Virus record (IMG/VR): IMGVR_UViG_3300046674_000204
Span: 1 to 64,000 of that record
Direction: 5' to 3' (one strand)
Length of the DNA: 64,000 bases
From: a virus
In this document: positions 56,518 to 64,000 of the stretch, piece after piece
Layout: each line of letters starts with the position of its first letter
Position numbering within the stretch: position 1 is the stretch's first letter
Notes under the pieces: generated by a model
The model's input: only the letters and a program-made list of their open reading frames with translations
Told to the model about the DNA's origin: nothing
Databases searched by the model: none
Translations under genes and position numbers: made by a program

Positions 56518-56981
56518 TGAATATCCTCCGGAGTTGGGCTCGAAAGCTTCTTGTTCTGGCTGGCCTCGATCCGGAGGCGCGCAAGTTCGCCGTCTGCCGT
56601 CTCCTTAGCCTGCTGAGAGGCCGCAGCGCGCTTCGAAGCTTCGGTGTTGGCTTGTTCCGCCGCAGTGCGCAGGCGCGTCTCTTGGGCCATCTGAGCGTCG
56701 AGAGCATCGTATTCGAAGGTGGAGACGGTTTTCTCAAGCTTGGCGTCATAGATGGCTGCCTGCTTGGCCGTGGCTAGCTTCACTTGTTCAGTGGCGTAGC
56801 TCTCGACATGGCCGACCGCGAACTGCCCGATGATTGGGACATTGGCGAGCCATAGATATCGGTTCAGCAGCGGCAGCCCGTTGTAATAGACGAGAACGAT
56901 GGCCAGCGCGCAGCCGGCGAGACCGAACGTCTTCAGAGCCCATGATGCGATGGACGAGAGGATGGTGATGATCGCGCTCAT
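56499..56981 (-). CDS. Inner-membrane spanin-like protein (Rz-like)
   Basis: 160 residues from an ATG that overlaps the endolysin stop. One or two membrane segments near the start (TFGLAGCALAIVLVYYNGLP), then a long periplasmic coiled coil with many Ala/Gln/Glu (TRLRTAAEQANTEASKRAAA). Its position between endolysin and lipoprotein genes supports the inner spanin role. Confidence 0.75.
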   Translation of the reverse strand: MSAIITILSSIASWALKTFGLAGCALAIVLVYYNGLPLLNRYLWLANVPIIGQFAVGHVESYATEQVKLATAKQAAIYDAKLEKTVSTFEYDALDAQMAQETRLRTAAEQANTEASKRAAASQQAKETADGELARLRIEASQNKKLSSPTPEDIQWLSEH

Positions 56982-57574
56982 AGGCCAGACACGCACAATT
57001 CGGCTTCGCCGGTTCGTTGGGCGTCTCCATTTTCGCGGCGCTTCACGAGGCCACTGACGACTTGGCCGCCGGCTTGGTTGAACCGGGTTTGCATTTCGCA
57101 GGCCAGCCGATAGTTGCCTTTCCCTGCTTCACGCATCCCGCTCGATCGGATCAGGGCACCGACGCCGAAATTATAGCCACCGGATAGCTGCGACGCCTGC
57201 AAGCTCACCGGGAAGCTCGTATATTTCGGAACCTGCTTCGTGATCGGAAGATAATAATCGGCATAGACCTCCTCCTCGAGGAAGGCATCGCATTGAGCCT
57301 TGGTAAAGATCATTTTGGCTGTGACCGGCTTGCCGTTGATCCGGGTCTTGCCGTAGCAGATGTCGTAGATCTTCGCGAAGGGATCCCAATGCGCCTTGAG
57401 GACAAGACCCTCCCAGGGTTTGATCAGCGTGTTGGTGGCGAGAACGACAGCCGGCGGGTGAACGGTCGGCGAATTATCCTTGAGGCTATGCCAGCCGCCG
57501 ACAGCCGCCGCGATGAGAGCAGCCGCAATCGCAGCCTTCCCACGCTTGGAAGGAACAATCTTATTTATCGGCAT
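56978..57574 (-). CDS. SAR endolysin (glycoside hydrolase 24 type)
   Basis: 198 residues. A weakly hydrophobic Ala/Gly N-terminal segment (AAIAAALIAAAVGGW) looks like a signal-arrest-release anchor. The catalytic region starts at KPWEGLVLKAHWDP with the catalytic Glu and an Asp nine residues later, then YDICYGKTR; the usual catalytic Thr position seems to be Asp here, which is unusual. SGGYNFGVGAL and a FNQAGGQVVSGLVKRREN end follow. Released from the membrane, it would degrade peptidoglycan. Confidence 0.85.
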   Translation of the reverse strand: MPINKIVPSKRGKAAIAAALIAAAVGGWHSLKDNSPTVHPPAVVLATNTLIKPWEGLVLKAHWDPFAKIYDICYGKTRINGKPVTAKMIFTKAQCDAFLEEEVYADYYLPITKQVPKYTSFPVSLQASQLSGGYNFGVGALIRSSGMREAGKGNYRLACEMQTRFNQAGGQVVSGLVKRRENGDAQRTGEAELCVSGL

Positions 57575-57770
57575 GGAGGTTTCCTTGGTAGATGATGGCG
57601 CCGATTGGGGAGGCCAGCAGGGCGACGAGGGACGCCCAGCGCGGAATATATCCGTCGAGATACGGGAGGGCGTACGGAACGATCTGGAGCAGCCCGGAGA
57701 GGTAAACGCACCACATGGATAACGACCACGCGAGAACGCGTCCGGGCTTGCGCACGAGTTTCGGTTTCAT
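57561..57770 (-). CDS. Putative holin, two membrane segments
   Basis: 69 residues from the ATG at 57770 with AAGGA upstream. Basic start (KPKLVRKPGRVL), two membrane segments (LSMWCVYLSGLLQIVPY; ASLVALLASPIGAIIY) and a short end. It overlaps the endolysin start by 14 bases. The order holin, SAR endolysin, spanin pair is classical. With a SAR endolysin a small-pore holin is enough. Confidence 0.7.
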   Translation of the reverse strand: MKPKLVRKPGRVLAWSLSMWCVYLSGLLQIVPYALPYLDGYIPRWASLVALLASPIGAIIYQGNLHADK

Positions 57771-57783
57771 GGGATGTCCTTGG

Positions 57784-57810
57784 AAAGAAAGGCCCGTATA
57801 AACGAGCCTT
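57784..57810 (-). terminator. Rho-independent terminator after the tail spike gene
   Basis: On the minus strand AAGGCTCGT-TTAT-ACGGGCCTT followed by TCTTT: nine pairs with one mismatch. Between tail spike stop and holin start, so lysis genes probably have their own promoter or partial read-through. Confidence 0.75.
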
Positions 57811-57847
57811 AGTGATGTCATTCCAATGTTAATCTTCGTCTAGATTG

Positions 57848-60199
57848 TTACCAAGTCGCGGTTGATAGCGGCACATAATAGACAGTTCCGGTGCTATCCT
57901 TGATTTGCAGGCTGCGGCTTGCAGAAAAGTTCGCAGGGGTAGTTGCGGCCGCAGAAGCGTATCCGGCTCTCAAAACGCCAGTGCCTTTGGCAAATAGAAG
58001 CAGGTCGATGTTTGTGGCTGACCCGACTGCCCGAATTGCTGAGGTCGTCGGATCAAGTTGAACCTGGGAAACGGAATTATCAACTCGCTGATTATTGAGA
58101 TTGACATTGGTCCCGAGATCATAAGCCAATGTTGCAAAAGTACCGGATGCACTGTTGTTCACAACGGCACTACCGGTAAGTGCCAAAGTCCGAATCCCGT
58201 AAGAGGCTGATCCAGACATCGGCATGACGAGGTTCCCGGAAATAACGGCTCCGGTAGTTGTGACGGAACCAGTTGTTACAATTCCATAGGAATTGCTGGT
58301 GACGGTGCCATAACCTTCAAACCTGTTGGAAATGAGCGTCAGGCCGGTGCTATCGACCGTGCCACTGTCGAAAAGATGGATGCCATCGGCGCCGATACTG
58401 ACAAATCGATTATTGGATGCGTCGAGGTTTAGGCAAGAGACTGAGCCAAACAAACCGTGCTGTCCGGCATTGGCGACCTGATTGTCGACGTAGCTCAAGC
58501 CCTCGACGCCAGTTTCCGCGAACTGAAGACCGTGGGCCGCCACATATCGGATATCATTGCTTTGAACCCTAGTTCGGCGTGAACGAACATTGATGCCAGA
58601 ACCACCGGAACGACAAATATCATTTGTGGAGATCAGAATATCATCGCCGGCGTTATGCGTATCTATGCCAGCCTGAGTCGTATCTCGTGTTTGATTTCCA
58701 TTGACGAGGACATCATGAGAATAGCCCGTAACACCACCGATCGTGGTAAACCCATGCCGGCAACGCGACATGGTGTTGTTCTGAACACGCAAGCCGAGAG
58801 TTGGGCCGCCTGAGCATATCGCATATCCCGCATGGCCGTTGGCGATATCGTCCACGAGATCATCGACAAAGCACCCAATGACCTGGCTGCTTATCGCGCC
58901 ACGCATAAGAACGGCGGTATTGCCGTAATTTTGAACCCGAACCGATACCGTTGAATTCAAGGCATAGGCGAATTGCATAGCAGTGGATGTGCTTGTCTTA
59001 TCCCCATAAAACTGAACGTCATGAATGCTTGGAGCCACGACAGGAGAAATACGCTGGATCACGGCAGAATTGGCAACGGTATAGGCGTTCCCAGGCGCCA
59101 TTGACCCGTAGATCTGCCCAACCAGTGTCAATACAGTGGAGCTGGTGACCGCCGAAATCTGAACGGTTTCCCCTGATTTGTAATTGGCATCAGTAGCAGC
59201 ATAGGAATAATTGTCGGACAGAAGGACATAATCACCAACCGAAAACCCGGTTGTGCTGGCCATAGTCAGTGTCATCGCAGCAGCTGCGGCATCGACGGTC
59301 AGACTTACAGGGCTTCCCAATGATCCCTGTGCGCTAAGAAAATAGGTCGCTGTTCCGATATTAAGAAGGGTCGACCCACCACCGGACGGGACAAGATTTA
59401 CATTGCCCAGTAGGGTAATTGCTGTGGCCTGAGTGGTGCCTGGGGGGAGGATGACATCCCCACCACCAGCGGCATTGGCAGCCACGATCGCGGCATTGAT
59501 GACAGCAGAGTTGTCGCCGACAATGATGGTTCCGTAGTTCTTTACTGGATACGAACCGATGCCAAGATTGAGCAATGCCGCTTGTGGGCTCGCTATATCG
59601 CCGAGATTCGCCGCTTTCTGTGCAGCAGTATCAGCTTTCACCCCCTGTGCCGCCGTCGCAATAGTCGTTCCTATATCACTAGGCTGCAATGAATTGTCAG
59701 CCAATGCCAAAGACGCTACAGACGCCGAGCTAAGCCCAACCGTCACGTCCGAAGCGAGAGAGCCGCCGCCGGTCAGGCCGGTTCCGGCCGTCAACTGACG
59801 GGAAGTAGGAACCAAGGCGCTTACCGAAGTGCCGCTGTCCTTGATCACGCCACCGGTAACATCAGCGAATGTCGCGATGTTGTTAGCTACGGCTACATTT
59901 GGACCGGAGACATTGCCATTCCGGATCGGGCCGATCGTATTGCCAGCAATCTGCGCAAACAGTCCGGTGTTTGTGGTCCACAGATCACCGTCGATGGGAG
60001 AATTCGGAGGAGTGCCAGAAGCAAGATTGATCCCTGCATTTGCCGTTGATGAGGCAAGAATATTCAGCTTGCCAAACATCGTGTCGCCAGCCCGGTTAAC
60101 TGGGACATAGCCGAGCGCATCTTGCTTGGTCGAGAAATAGCTATTCCATTGGCCAGCAGTGGGCACTTGCGAATAAGTCAGGTTAGGAGGACCGGCCAT
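57848..60199 (-). CDS. Tail spike with right-handed beta helix
   Basis: 783 residues from the ATG at 60199 (AAGGA upstream). The N-terminus (NLTYSQVPTAGQWNSYFSTK) is a virion-attachment part, followed by fibre-like sequence with GTGLTGGGSL. From about residue 230 a pectate-lyase-like start (NYGTIIVGDNSAVINAAIVA) leads into beta-helix repeats (NNTMSRCRHGFTTIGG, ISTNDICRSGGSGINVRSRR). Likely binds and perhaps cleaves a host surface polysaccharide. It has a terminator on both sides. Confidence 0.82.
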   Translation of the reverse strand: MAGPPNLTYSQVPTAGQWNSYFSTKQDALGYVPVNRAGDTMFGKLNILASSTANAGINLASGTPPNSPIDGDLWTTNTGLFAQIAGNTIGPIRNGNVSGPNVAVANNIATFADVTGGVIKDSGTSVSALVPTSRQLTAGTGLTGGGSLASDVTVGLSSASVASLALADNSLQPSDIGTTIATAAQGVKADTAAQKAANLGDIASPQAALLNLGIGSYPVKNYGTIIVGDNSAVINAAIVAANAAGGGDVILPPGTTQATAITLLGNVNLVPSGGGSTLLNIGTATYFLSAQGSLGSPVSLTVDAAAAAMTLTMASTTGFSVGDYVLLSDNYSYAATDANYKSGETVQISAVTSSTVLTLVGQIYGSMAPGNAYTVANSAVIQRISPVVAPSIHDVQFYGDKTSTSTAMQFAYALNSTVSVRVQNYGNTAVLMRGAISSQVIGCFVDDLVDDIANGHAGYAICSGGPTLGLRVQNNTMSRCRHGFTTIGGVTGYSHDVLVNGNQTRDTTQAGIDTHNAGDDILISTNDICRSGGSGINVRSRRTRVQSNDIRYVAAHGLQFAETGVEGLSYVDNQVANAGQHGLFGSVSCLNLDASNNRFVSIGADGIHLFDSGTVDSTGLTLISNRFEGYGTVTSNSYGIVTTGSVTTTGAVISGNLVMPMSGSASYGIRTLALTGSAVVNNSASGTFATLAYDLGTNVNLNNQRVDNSVSQVQLDPTTSAIRAVGSATNIDLLLFAKGTGVLRAGYASAAATTPANFSASRSLQIKDSTGTVYYVPLSTATW

Positions 60200-60213
60200 C
60201 GGGTTTCCTTGAA

Positions 60214-60239
60214 TCAAAAAGGCCCGTGGTGAACGAGCC
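60214..60239 (-). terminator. Rho-independent terminator before the tail spike gene
   Basis: On the minus strand GGCTCGT-TCACC-ACGGGCC followed by TTTTT: seven pairs with one mismatch. Nearly the same stem as the terminator at 57784-57810, suggesting duplication. Confidence 0.75.
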
Positions 60240-60270
60240 AGAGAACATGGTGAATGATCGGATGGAAATA

Positions 60271-60804
60271 CTAGTTGTTCGAAGACCACGCGAAGACGTC
60301 GATCTCCTCCGTCTTGGTGATCGTGCCAGAGATGATCTGCTGATCGATCGCACATTCAGCGGCAAAGCTCGCCTGGACGTGGGCCGCGACTGCATTGGCC
60401 AAGGTCTTAACCTGAGCGGCAGTCAACTCGATAAATCCGCTGGCTGTCTTGAATTGCACCATCACACCGGAGTTGGCGTCTACGTAGTTATAGGCTCCTG
60501 TGATGAGCGCTTGGCTGACCCGATCGGTCATGACAGACATGCCGTTGATGACAATGCCACCCGTTTCGATGGCGTAGCGTTTCGCCGCCGCATAGGCGCT
60601 TAGATCATCAGTAGTGATCGCGGGAACAACAGGGGCTGAGAATTTCTTCCCGTCATAGGTATATCCCTGCTTTACGGACGTCCCACAAGCTTGAAACATC
60701 GCGGCAATGTTAGCCTGAAAGCAATCGGTGATTTTGGTATCGTCAGGGAATGACGCTATCTCAACAACAATGCCATCAACAATACGTGCGAAAGTTTGAG
60801 TCAT
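60271..60804 (-). CDS. Tail fibre assembly-like protein (DUF4376)
   Basis: 177 residues. The C-terminal 110 residues match the DUF4376 pattern: LSAYAAAKRYAIETGGIVIN, GMSVMTDRVSQALITGAYNY, VQFKTASGFIELTAAQVKTL. The N-terminus (FARIVDGIVVEIASFPDDTK) is typical of proteins encoded next to tail fibres. Probably a fibre chaperone or a fibre-tip part. Confidence 0.78.
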   Translation of the reverse strand: MTQTFARIVDGIVVEIASFPDDTKITDCFQANIAAMFQACGTSVKQGYTYDGKKFSAPVVPAITTDDLSAYAAAKRYAIETGGIVINGMSVMTDRVSQALITGAYNYVDANSGVMVQFKTASGFIELTAAQVKTLANAVAAHVQASFAAECAIDQQIISGTITKTEEIDVFAWSSNN

Positions 60805-60813
60805 GGAGGTTCC

Positions 60814-61878
60814 TCAATATTGCAGAATAACGATGCCGGCGGCACCATTGCCGCCGCTTCTGTTGGAAGCCCAACCATTGTAATAACAGGATGCACCGCC
60901 GCTGCCCGCTGCTCCACCATTCTGTATAGTACTCACAATAATTGAAGAGCGACCGCCGCCACCCATAGAGCTACTTCCACCATTGCCGCCATAAAGATTT
61001 GATCCAACCGTTCCGCTGCCATCGGTGCCGTTGCCGCCTATTTGATTAATCTGGCCACCAGAACCAATACCACCAGCGCCGCCGTTACTTCCGGTAGTGT
61101 TCTGATTTGCACCACCTCCGGCACCACCGGTTGCGGACATAAATGCACCGATACTTGAAGTGCCTCCATTGGAGCCGGGGATGCCATAGGCACCAGATGC
61201 CCCGGATACGGCCGCCGCCCCACCGGGACCGCCGGCACCTACCGTTATAGTAATCGCCTGCCCTGGGATTACGCTTAGCCAACCAGAGGAAGTTCCACCC
61301 GCTCCCCCCCCTCCTGCAGGATAAGGGCCGCCTGTAGTATTCGTGCCAGAACCACCAGCGCCACCTCCCCCACCTACGCACGTTCCATACAATTGGTACT
61401 TGTTGGCTGGAACAGTGAATGTATATGTTCCAGCCGCCGAATATGCGGTAGCTATGGTTGCGGCTGGGCCGATCAGAACCCAATTCGCTGGGCTAACCCC
61501 GTCAGGATTAGTCGTGTTATTGTCTGCGGTGCTCATCCAAATGACGCCAACTGCCGTCGAGCTGGCTACGATCGCACCTTTCGGATATCCACCAACAGCG
61601 GTTGAAAAAGTGGCATCATAAGTGACGAGAGCACCGGCATTCTGCCATCGGCTCCACTGCGTAATCTGGTTCAGGAGACCATTGAAATCCTGCCCCCACG
61701 GTGGTGTCCCCCCCGCCCCTACAGGCAAGAAGGTGACAGGAGGGAAACCATCTGTCAGAGAGGCGGCACCATTCGTGATGCCGATCTGGGAAGCCTCGGG
61801 AACGGTTCTGATATAACCAGTCCCCGCAGAGTCCGCGAACGGAATCGGGAATTTGCTCGGGATATCCGAAGATTGCAT
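60814..61878 (-). CDS. Glycine-rich tail fibre protein
   Basis: 354 residues. The first 150 residues resemble phage fibre proteins that begin SDIPSKFPIPFADSAGTGYI and include GTPPWGQDFNGLLNQITQWS. From about 165 the sequence is a Gly-rich array (GGGGGAGGSGTN, GAGGPGGAAAVSG, GGNGGSSSMGGGGRSS), as in adhesins with polyglycine sandwich tips, ending GGNGAAGIVILQY. Likely a receptor-binding tip. Confidence 0.8.
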   Translation of the reverse strand: MQSSDIPSKFPIPFADSAGTGYIRTVPEASQIGITNGAASLTDGFPPVTFLPVGAGGTPPWGQDFNGLLNQITQWSRWQNAGALVTYDATFSTAVGGYPKGAIVASSTAVGVIWMSTADNNTTNPDGVSPANWVLIGPAATIATAYSAAGTYTFTVPANKYQLYGTCVGGGGGAGGSGTNTTGGPYPAGGGGAGGTSSGWLSVIPGQAITITVGAGGPGGAAAVSGASGAYGIPGSNGGTSSIGAFMSATGGAGGGANQNTTGSNGGAGGIGSGGQINQIGGNGTDGSGTVGSNLYGGNGGSSSMGGGGRSSIIVSTIQNGGAAGSGGASCYYNGWASNRSGGNGAAGIVILQY

Positions 61879-61889
61879 CTGATTTTTTC

Positions 61890-62639
61890 CTAAAGGAGGA
61901 CGACCGAAGCGGCTACGCCGGTCGATTTTGGCAAGACACCAGATTGCTGGACAATCGCCAGTTCAACCGGCGAAAGTGGGAAGGTGAAGACGTATTCCAT
62001 GACCATCGATTGGACAGTCTGCCCGTTATAGAAAGTGCCTTGGTTAAACCCCAAAGCGTTCTGGGATTCCTGAAATCCGAACCAGCTACCACCTTGAAAC
62101 CCATCCGTGACGTAGCAATTCCCCCTGTTGGGAAAGAGCGTCATCAAGATGCGATTGATGGCCGGGATAGATCCGTCTGTGATATTGGCTGCTGCCTTGG
62201 CAAGGATGAGTTGGCGATAGGATTGATCCGACAAGGCATAGTTGCTGGTGAGCGCAGAACCGCTGTAGAAAGCTCCCTGCCCGAACGTGAAGGCTCCGGG
62301 GAGAGATTCTTCGAAGCCGAACCAGTTGCCTATCTCGACTTGGAGGACGCGGTTGACGCCCACAATCCTGCCCCAAATGTTCAAACCTTCGCCTACGGCG
62401 GTATCGATATTCCAGATCGCATCGAAAAAAGCGTCAAAGTTTTTGGTTTGATCGAGATATTCGAAGATATTCTCAATTAATCGGATCAGGATCGGCGAAT
62501 TTGCATATTGACTCAGCACTGTCGACCAAATTGAAAATGACGGGATAGTCCCGATTTGGCTTACACCAATCTCAAAAATCCCGATGCCATTCGACCCAGG
62601 GGCGGGACCCCCAGGGTACGGCGGACCCGTGTCTGTCAT
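61890..62639 (-). CDS. Tail protein, DUF2612 family (baseplate, gpI-like)
   Basis: 249 residues. Core motifs WSTVLSQYANSPILIRLIEN, DAIWNIDTAVGEGLNIWGRI, YRQLILAKAAANITDGSIPA, RILMTLFPNRGNCYVTDG are those of DUF2612. It connects baseplate J to fibres, comparable with gpI. It includes a repeated NWFGFEES / SWFGFQES element. Separated from baseplate J by an HNH gene. Confidence 0.83.
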   Translation of the reverse strand: MTDTGPPYPGGPAPGSNGIGIFEIGVSQIGTIPSFSIWSTVLSQYANSPILIRLIENIFEYLDQTKNFDAFFDAIWNIDTAVGEGLNIWGRIVGVNRVLQVEIGNWFGFEESLPGAFTFGQGAFYSGSALTSNYALSDQSYRQLILAKAAANITDGSIPAINRILMTLFPNRGNCYVTDGFQGGSWFGFQESQNALGFNQGTFYNGQTVQSMVMEYVFTFPLSPVELAIVQQSGVLPKSTGVAASVVLL

Positions 62640-63200
62640 TTAAGCCCTCGGAACTGGCTGGAATGGATGGAATTCTATTTTGGCCTTCAAATAGGCCGCG
62701 CTGGCTTCGGCGGGATCATCGAACAATCCAAGATGGACATAACGTCCTTGGAAGTTTATTCGTGCTCCCCATTTTGAGGCTGCCTTTGACCAACTGACGC
62801 CAATGAAGCCGCTCTTGTTGTTTCTCTTCATTCGAGCGTTTTGCATATTTTCGGCATGCGTGGCGGGTCTAAGATTTGAAATCACATCGCCTTTGTCGAC
62901 GCCATCTCGATGATCAATTTCATCGCTTGGCCAGTCTCCAGTTTTTATCAACCACGCGATCCGATGTCGGAAATGTAAAATATCATCGATACGAAGAACC
63001 CAATAACCATCTCCACGGTCGCACCCCGCAACCTTTCCGGCACATTTGCTGTTCCAATTCCGGCAACGCCATTCCTTTGGGCGTTTCCCATCCTTGAACA
63101 TATCAGGCGTCCTAGCCTTCCACGTCAGCACTCCGGTTTCCGGATTGTAATCGAGCAGTTGCCGCGCATATTCTGCGCTGATATCGTGGCGCTTAGCCAT
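62640..63200 (-). CDS. HNH endonuclease with AP2 domain
   Basis: 186 residues from the ATG at 63200. HNH core RHRIAWLIKTGDWPSDEIDH, RDGVDKGDVISNLRPATHAE followed by N-x-x-N-x-R; then an AP2-like end (GFIGVSWSKAASKWGARINF, RYVHLGLFDDPAEASAAYLK). It splits baseplate J and DUF2612 genes, as a free-standing homing gene. Confidence 0.87.
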   Translation of the reverse strand: MAKRHDISAEYARQLLDYNPETGVLTWKARTPDMFKDGKRPKEWRCRNWNSKCAGKVAGCDRGDGYWVLRIDDILHFRHRIAWLIKTGDWPSDEIDHRDGVDKGDVISNLRPATHAENMQNARMKRNNKSGFIGVSWSKAASKWGARINFQGRYVHLGLFDDPAEASAAYLKAKIEFHPFQPVPRA

Positions 63201-63309
63201 AGGTCCGGTTCCTTCGGATTTGTGGTTAGAAGCCGTCAAATCCTGCAAGAAATGACGGCTTCGCTAATCTAGCACAAAAGTAGAACAAGACAAAGATTCT
63301 GCAGCGTTT

Positions 63310-64000
63310 TCAGCTCAGCGTTACGATGATGTCTTCAGCGGATACAGTCGGGACCTGATCGATCCGAACATCGATATCGAATAGATTAGCTACTGCGGAC
63401 CGCATGGCTTCTGGGGCTATCGTCTGGCTATTGCTAACCGCATAGGTTCCCGTCCCACCGGTTCCGGTGCCAAGCGCAGTTATTGTAGTCCCAACAACAA
63501 GATTTCCGGTAATATCGGAGATCGTCTGACCCACAGCCAGTGCTCCCGAGGCGACAGCCGAGACGGTCATCGTTGTGCCTGAGATCGACGCGGTGAATGA
63601 TGCAGATGCATTGTTTGTCGAGCCGATTTCAATCGAAACAAGCTGGACCCAAGACCCGAGCGCCGCGATCGGCGCATAGAAACGGCTGGCATACAGCGTT
63701 GTACCTATTTTTGCTCTGGCCCCCCCATCCCCGCCGGCAAAAGCATTGATGATGGCATTCTGGATCTGTACCGCCGCATCTGCCGGAACCAAGGAACTGT
63801 TCGTGATGTTCACAGCAAAGAGGATTGGAAGCGGATTTGGAATTTCAAACTGGACGGTATAGGTCGGATACGGCGGCACATATCCTGTGCTAGTATCTTG
63901 GACCTGCACAGACGTGTTGCCGTTGTATGCACATCCCGGCGCTTTCTTTGACCAGATGGCCTGAGCTACGGCAGATGCATCGCCCCCAACGACGGCGACA
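63310..64000 (-). CDS. Baseplate J-like protein, C-terminal part (partial)
   Basis: The frame is open to the right edge; visible from [20 protein letters not shown], a baseplate J element, through [20 protein letters not shown] and a C-terminal helical end. An Ig-like module copy is inserted at 63403-63600. It is the wedge protein that links gp25 to the tail fibres. The N-terminal half lies outside; the start is probably the ATG at base 14 on the far side of the genome junction. Confidence 0.82.
   Translation of the reverse strand, partial: VAVVGGDASAVAQAIWSKKAPGCAYNGNTSVQVQDTSTGYVPPYPTYTVQFEIPNPLPILFAVNITNSSLVPADAAVQIQNAIINAFAGGDGGARAKIGTTLYASRFYAPIAALGSWVQLVSIEIGSTNNASASFTASISGTTMTVSAVASGALAVGQTISDITGNLVVGTTITALGTGTGGTGTYAVSNSQTIAPEAMRSAVANLFDIDVRIDQVPTVSAEDIIVTLS
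63403..63600 (-). repeat. Ig-like module in baseplate J
   Basis: Encodes [20 protein letters not shown], then [27 protein letters not shown] and SQTIAPE. Closest in wording to the copies in the tail terminator gene. Confidence 0.8.

Noticed and set aside
1-64000. Integrated prophage with host flanks
   Set aside because: No host genes at the edges, integrase and attP inside, and baseplate J split across the ends.

Overview
The window reads as almost the whole genome of a temperate, contractile-tailed phage (myovirus) of an alphaproteobacterium, most likely a member of the Rhizobiales. The host guess rests on a phage-borne GcrA-type regulator, GC-rich codon use, and small conserved proteins of a type common in rhizobial prophages. 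It does not look like an integrated prophage: the integrase and a candidate attP lie in the interior, no bacterial genes are visible at either edge, and one gene (baseplate J) starts at base 14 and runs off the left edge while its C-terminal part enters from the right edge. This fits a circular or circularly permuted genome a little longer than 64 kb, opened inside the J gene.

Layout. Bases 1-24.8 kb (minus strand) hold the virion genes in the order, read leftward from 24.8 kb: terminase small and large subunits, portal, Mu F-like head protein, a Nudix/prohead protease/scaffold fusion, cement protein, major capsid protein, DUF4054 adaptor, gp10-like neck protein, head fibre, tail terminator, sheath, tube, tail chaperones joined by a -1 frameshift, tape measure with lysozyme domain, Dit-like baseplate protein, Pam3-type plug, hub, spike, gp25. 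From 53.9 to 64 kb (minus strand) the series continues with baseplate J, a DUF2612 tail protein, a glycine-rich fibre, a fibre-assembly-like protein, a beta-helix tail spike, then the lysis cassette (holin, SAR endolysin, spanin pair) and a metallophosphoesterase. From 24.8 to 38.7 kb (minus strand) lie small membrane proteins, a tRNA-Gly, replication and DNA modification genes (DnaB-like helicase, C5 and N6 methyltransferases, RuvC-like resolvase, GcrA) and many short genes linked by ATGA overlaps, ending in a Cro-like gene.

The immunity region is at 38.5-40.8 kb: a YdaS/Cro-like gene (minus) faces an S24-type repressor (plus), with an Arc-like gene nearby. The rightward early operon runs from 40.8 to 53.7 kb and carries a DUF6745 protein with 29 tetrapeptide repeats, a recombination set (nucleotidyltransferase, DEDD exonuclease, Rad52-like annealing protein, SSB-tail protein, NinB-like), many small unknowns, and the integrase. 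Leftward transcription (Cro, replication, virion, and across the junction to tail fibres and lysis) and rightward transcription (early genes, integrase) meet at about 53.7-53.9 kb, where the attP candidate sits.

Notable features are seven copies of a roughly 65-residue Ig-like module spread over four virion proteins, about ten homing-endonuclease-like genes, one of them broken by a frameshift, a long second reading frame inside the C5 methyltransferase, shared operator-like sequence at the Cro and early promoters, and several TTG-started virion genes with strong ribosome binding sites.
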